A DNA stretch of 7,567 nt from Hydrogenophilales bacterium RIFOXYD1_FULL_62_11 (GTDB taxonomy: Bacteria > Pseudomonadota > Gammaproteobacteria > Burkholderiales > Thiobacillaceae). Location of the stretch: NCBI GenBank assembly GCA_001802655.1, contig MGZO01000072.1, positions 3,749-11,315 of the forward strand, in the 5' to 3' direction. The notes beneath the pieces are model-generated. The model worked only from the letters and a program-made list of their open reading frames with translations, made no database searches and had not been told where the DNA came from. The first letter of the stretch is position 1. Each line of letters begins with the position of its first letter. The position numbers and the translations under genes are program-made. Below are positions 6,690 to 7,567 of this stretch, piece by piece.

Positions 6690-7567
6690 TGGATATCGGG
6701 CTGGTCGCTGGAGAAGCCTCCGGCGATCTTCTCGGCGCGCATTTCGTCAACGCCCTCAAACAAGCCCATCCTGATTTGCGTGCTGCAGGGATTGCCGGCC
6801 CCAAGCTCGTTCAGGCAGGCGTCGAGGCGATCTATCCTAGCGAAAAACTGGCGGTCAATGGTTATGTTGAAGTGCTGCGCCATCTGCCGGAACTGCTGTG
6901 GATCCGTTCGCGCATCACCCGCCATTTCCTGAGCGAACGGCCGCGCGTCTTCGTCGGCATCGATGCGCCGGATTTCAATTTCGCGCTGGAAGCCAGGCTC
7001 AAGCAGGCCGGCATTCCGACCGTGCATTTCGTCAGCCCGTCGCTGTGGGCATGGCGGCCGGAGCGCATTCATCGCATCAAGCAGGCGGTGTCACACATGC
7101 TGGTCGTGTTTCCGTTCGAGGAAAAGATTTACCAGGATGCGGGCATTCCCGTCACCTATGTCGGGCACCCGCTGGCGGATGTGATCCCGCTCGAGCCTGA
7201 TGGTGCGGCTGCGCGCGCCACGCTGGCGCTGGCCGCAGGTCCGGTGATCGCCCTGTTGCCGGGCAGTCGCTTGAGCGAGGTGAAGCGGCATGCGCAGCTG
7301 ATGCTCGACGCGGCGGCGCTGATATTGCAGCGCCATCCCGATGCGCAGTTCGTTCTGCCTGCTGCGAGTGAAGCCACCGCTCAGTTGATCCGTCGCGTGG
7401 CGCAGGGGCGGCCTCTACCGTTGCACATCCTGAAGGGCCAGTCGCATGCCGCGCTGGCGGCATGCGATGTGGCGCTGGTGGCGTCGGGTACCGCTACGCT
7501 TGAAACGGCTTTGTTCAAGAAGCCGATGGTAATTACCTATCGCGTGCCCGCGCTGACCGCGTACCTG
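6689..7567 (+). CDS. lpxB: Lipid A disaccharide synthase LpxB, 5' part (3' end outside window)
   Basis: The frame is open for 293 codons from ATG 6689 to the last base of the window, with no stop. The family is about 380-390 residues, so roughly a quarter is missing. LpxB is a GT19-family glycosyltransferase that joins UDP-2,3-diacylglucosamine and lipid X into the beta-1,6-linked lipid A disaccharide at the inner face of the cytoplasmic membrane. Visible motifs are VAGEASGDLLGAH near the N-terminus, VGIDAPDFNF, VHFVSPSLWAWRPERI, YVGHPLAD, ALLPGSRLSEV and SGTATLETAL, all matching the family in order. The N-terminus lacks the few residues that precede AGEASGD in E. coli. The start overlaps the lpxA stop as TGATG, one base shared, and no clear Shine-Dalgarno sequence is seen, so coupling to lpxA is likely. 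The nucleotide-binding C-terminal segment cannot be fully examined. Confidence 0.96.
   Translation, partial: MDIGLVAGEASGDLLGAHFVNALKQAHPDLRAAGIAGPKLVQAGVEAIYPSEKLAVNGYVEVLRHLPELLWIRSRITRHFLSERPRVFVGIDAPDFNFALEARLKQAGIPTVHFVSPSLWAWRPERIHRIKQAVSHMLVVFPFEEKIYQDAGIPVTYVGHPLADVIPLEPDGAAARATLALAAGPVIALLPGSRLSEVKRHAQLMLDAAALILQRHPDAQFVLPAASEATAQLIRRVAQGRPLPLHILKGQSHAALAACDVALVASGTATLETALFKKPMVITYRVPALTAYL

Overview
This window is a compact, single-strand run of eight genes from the conserved envelope-biogenesis cluster of a Gram-negative bacterium: dxr (3' end) - rseP - bamA - skp - lpxD - fabZ - lpxA - lpxB (5' part). Every gene is on the + strand. The longest gap is 24 bases (bamA to skp), and four junctions overlap by one or four bases. 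No tRNA, rRNA, mobile element, CRISPR array or factor-independent terminator could be supported.

The organism is most likely a betaproteobacterium; the genus cannot be named from this sequence. The reasons are: base composition moderately rich in G+C by eye; dxr lying directly upstream of rseP, as I recall for many Betaproteobacteria, whereas E. coli has uppS and cdsA between them; the style of the BamA C-terminus (WVSPLGPLKFS, then a terminal Phe); and the LpxA block FNIGTVQDRG, where E. coli has IHRGT. These family comparisons are from memory, not from a search.

Layout: 1-193 is the end of dxr (isoprenoid precursor synthesis). 190-1542 is rseP (inner-membrane site-2 protease). 1539-3893 is bamA (outer-membrane protein insertase). 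3918-4418 is skp (periplasmic chaperone for outer-membrane proteins). 4428-5471 is lpxD, 5468-5911 fabZ, 5913-6689 lpxA and 6689-7567 lpxB, which is cut by the window end.

The genes work together on the outer membrane. Skp holds unfolded outer-membrane proteins for BamA to insert. RseP belongs to the envelope stress response in well-studied relatives. LpxA, LpxD and LpxB catalyse acylation and disaccharide-forming steps of lipid A synthesis. FabZ consumes the same (3R)-hydroxyacyl-ACP pool that LpxA and LpxD use, so its place between them makes metabolic sense. All catalytic motifs I could check are intact and no gene looks broken. The region is conserved housekeeping DNA; I found no sign of an undescribed system. 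The most informative detail is an isoleucine at the acyl-chain 'ruler' position of LpxA, which suggests a primary lipid A acyl chain shorter than C14.
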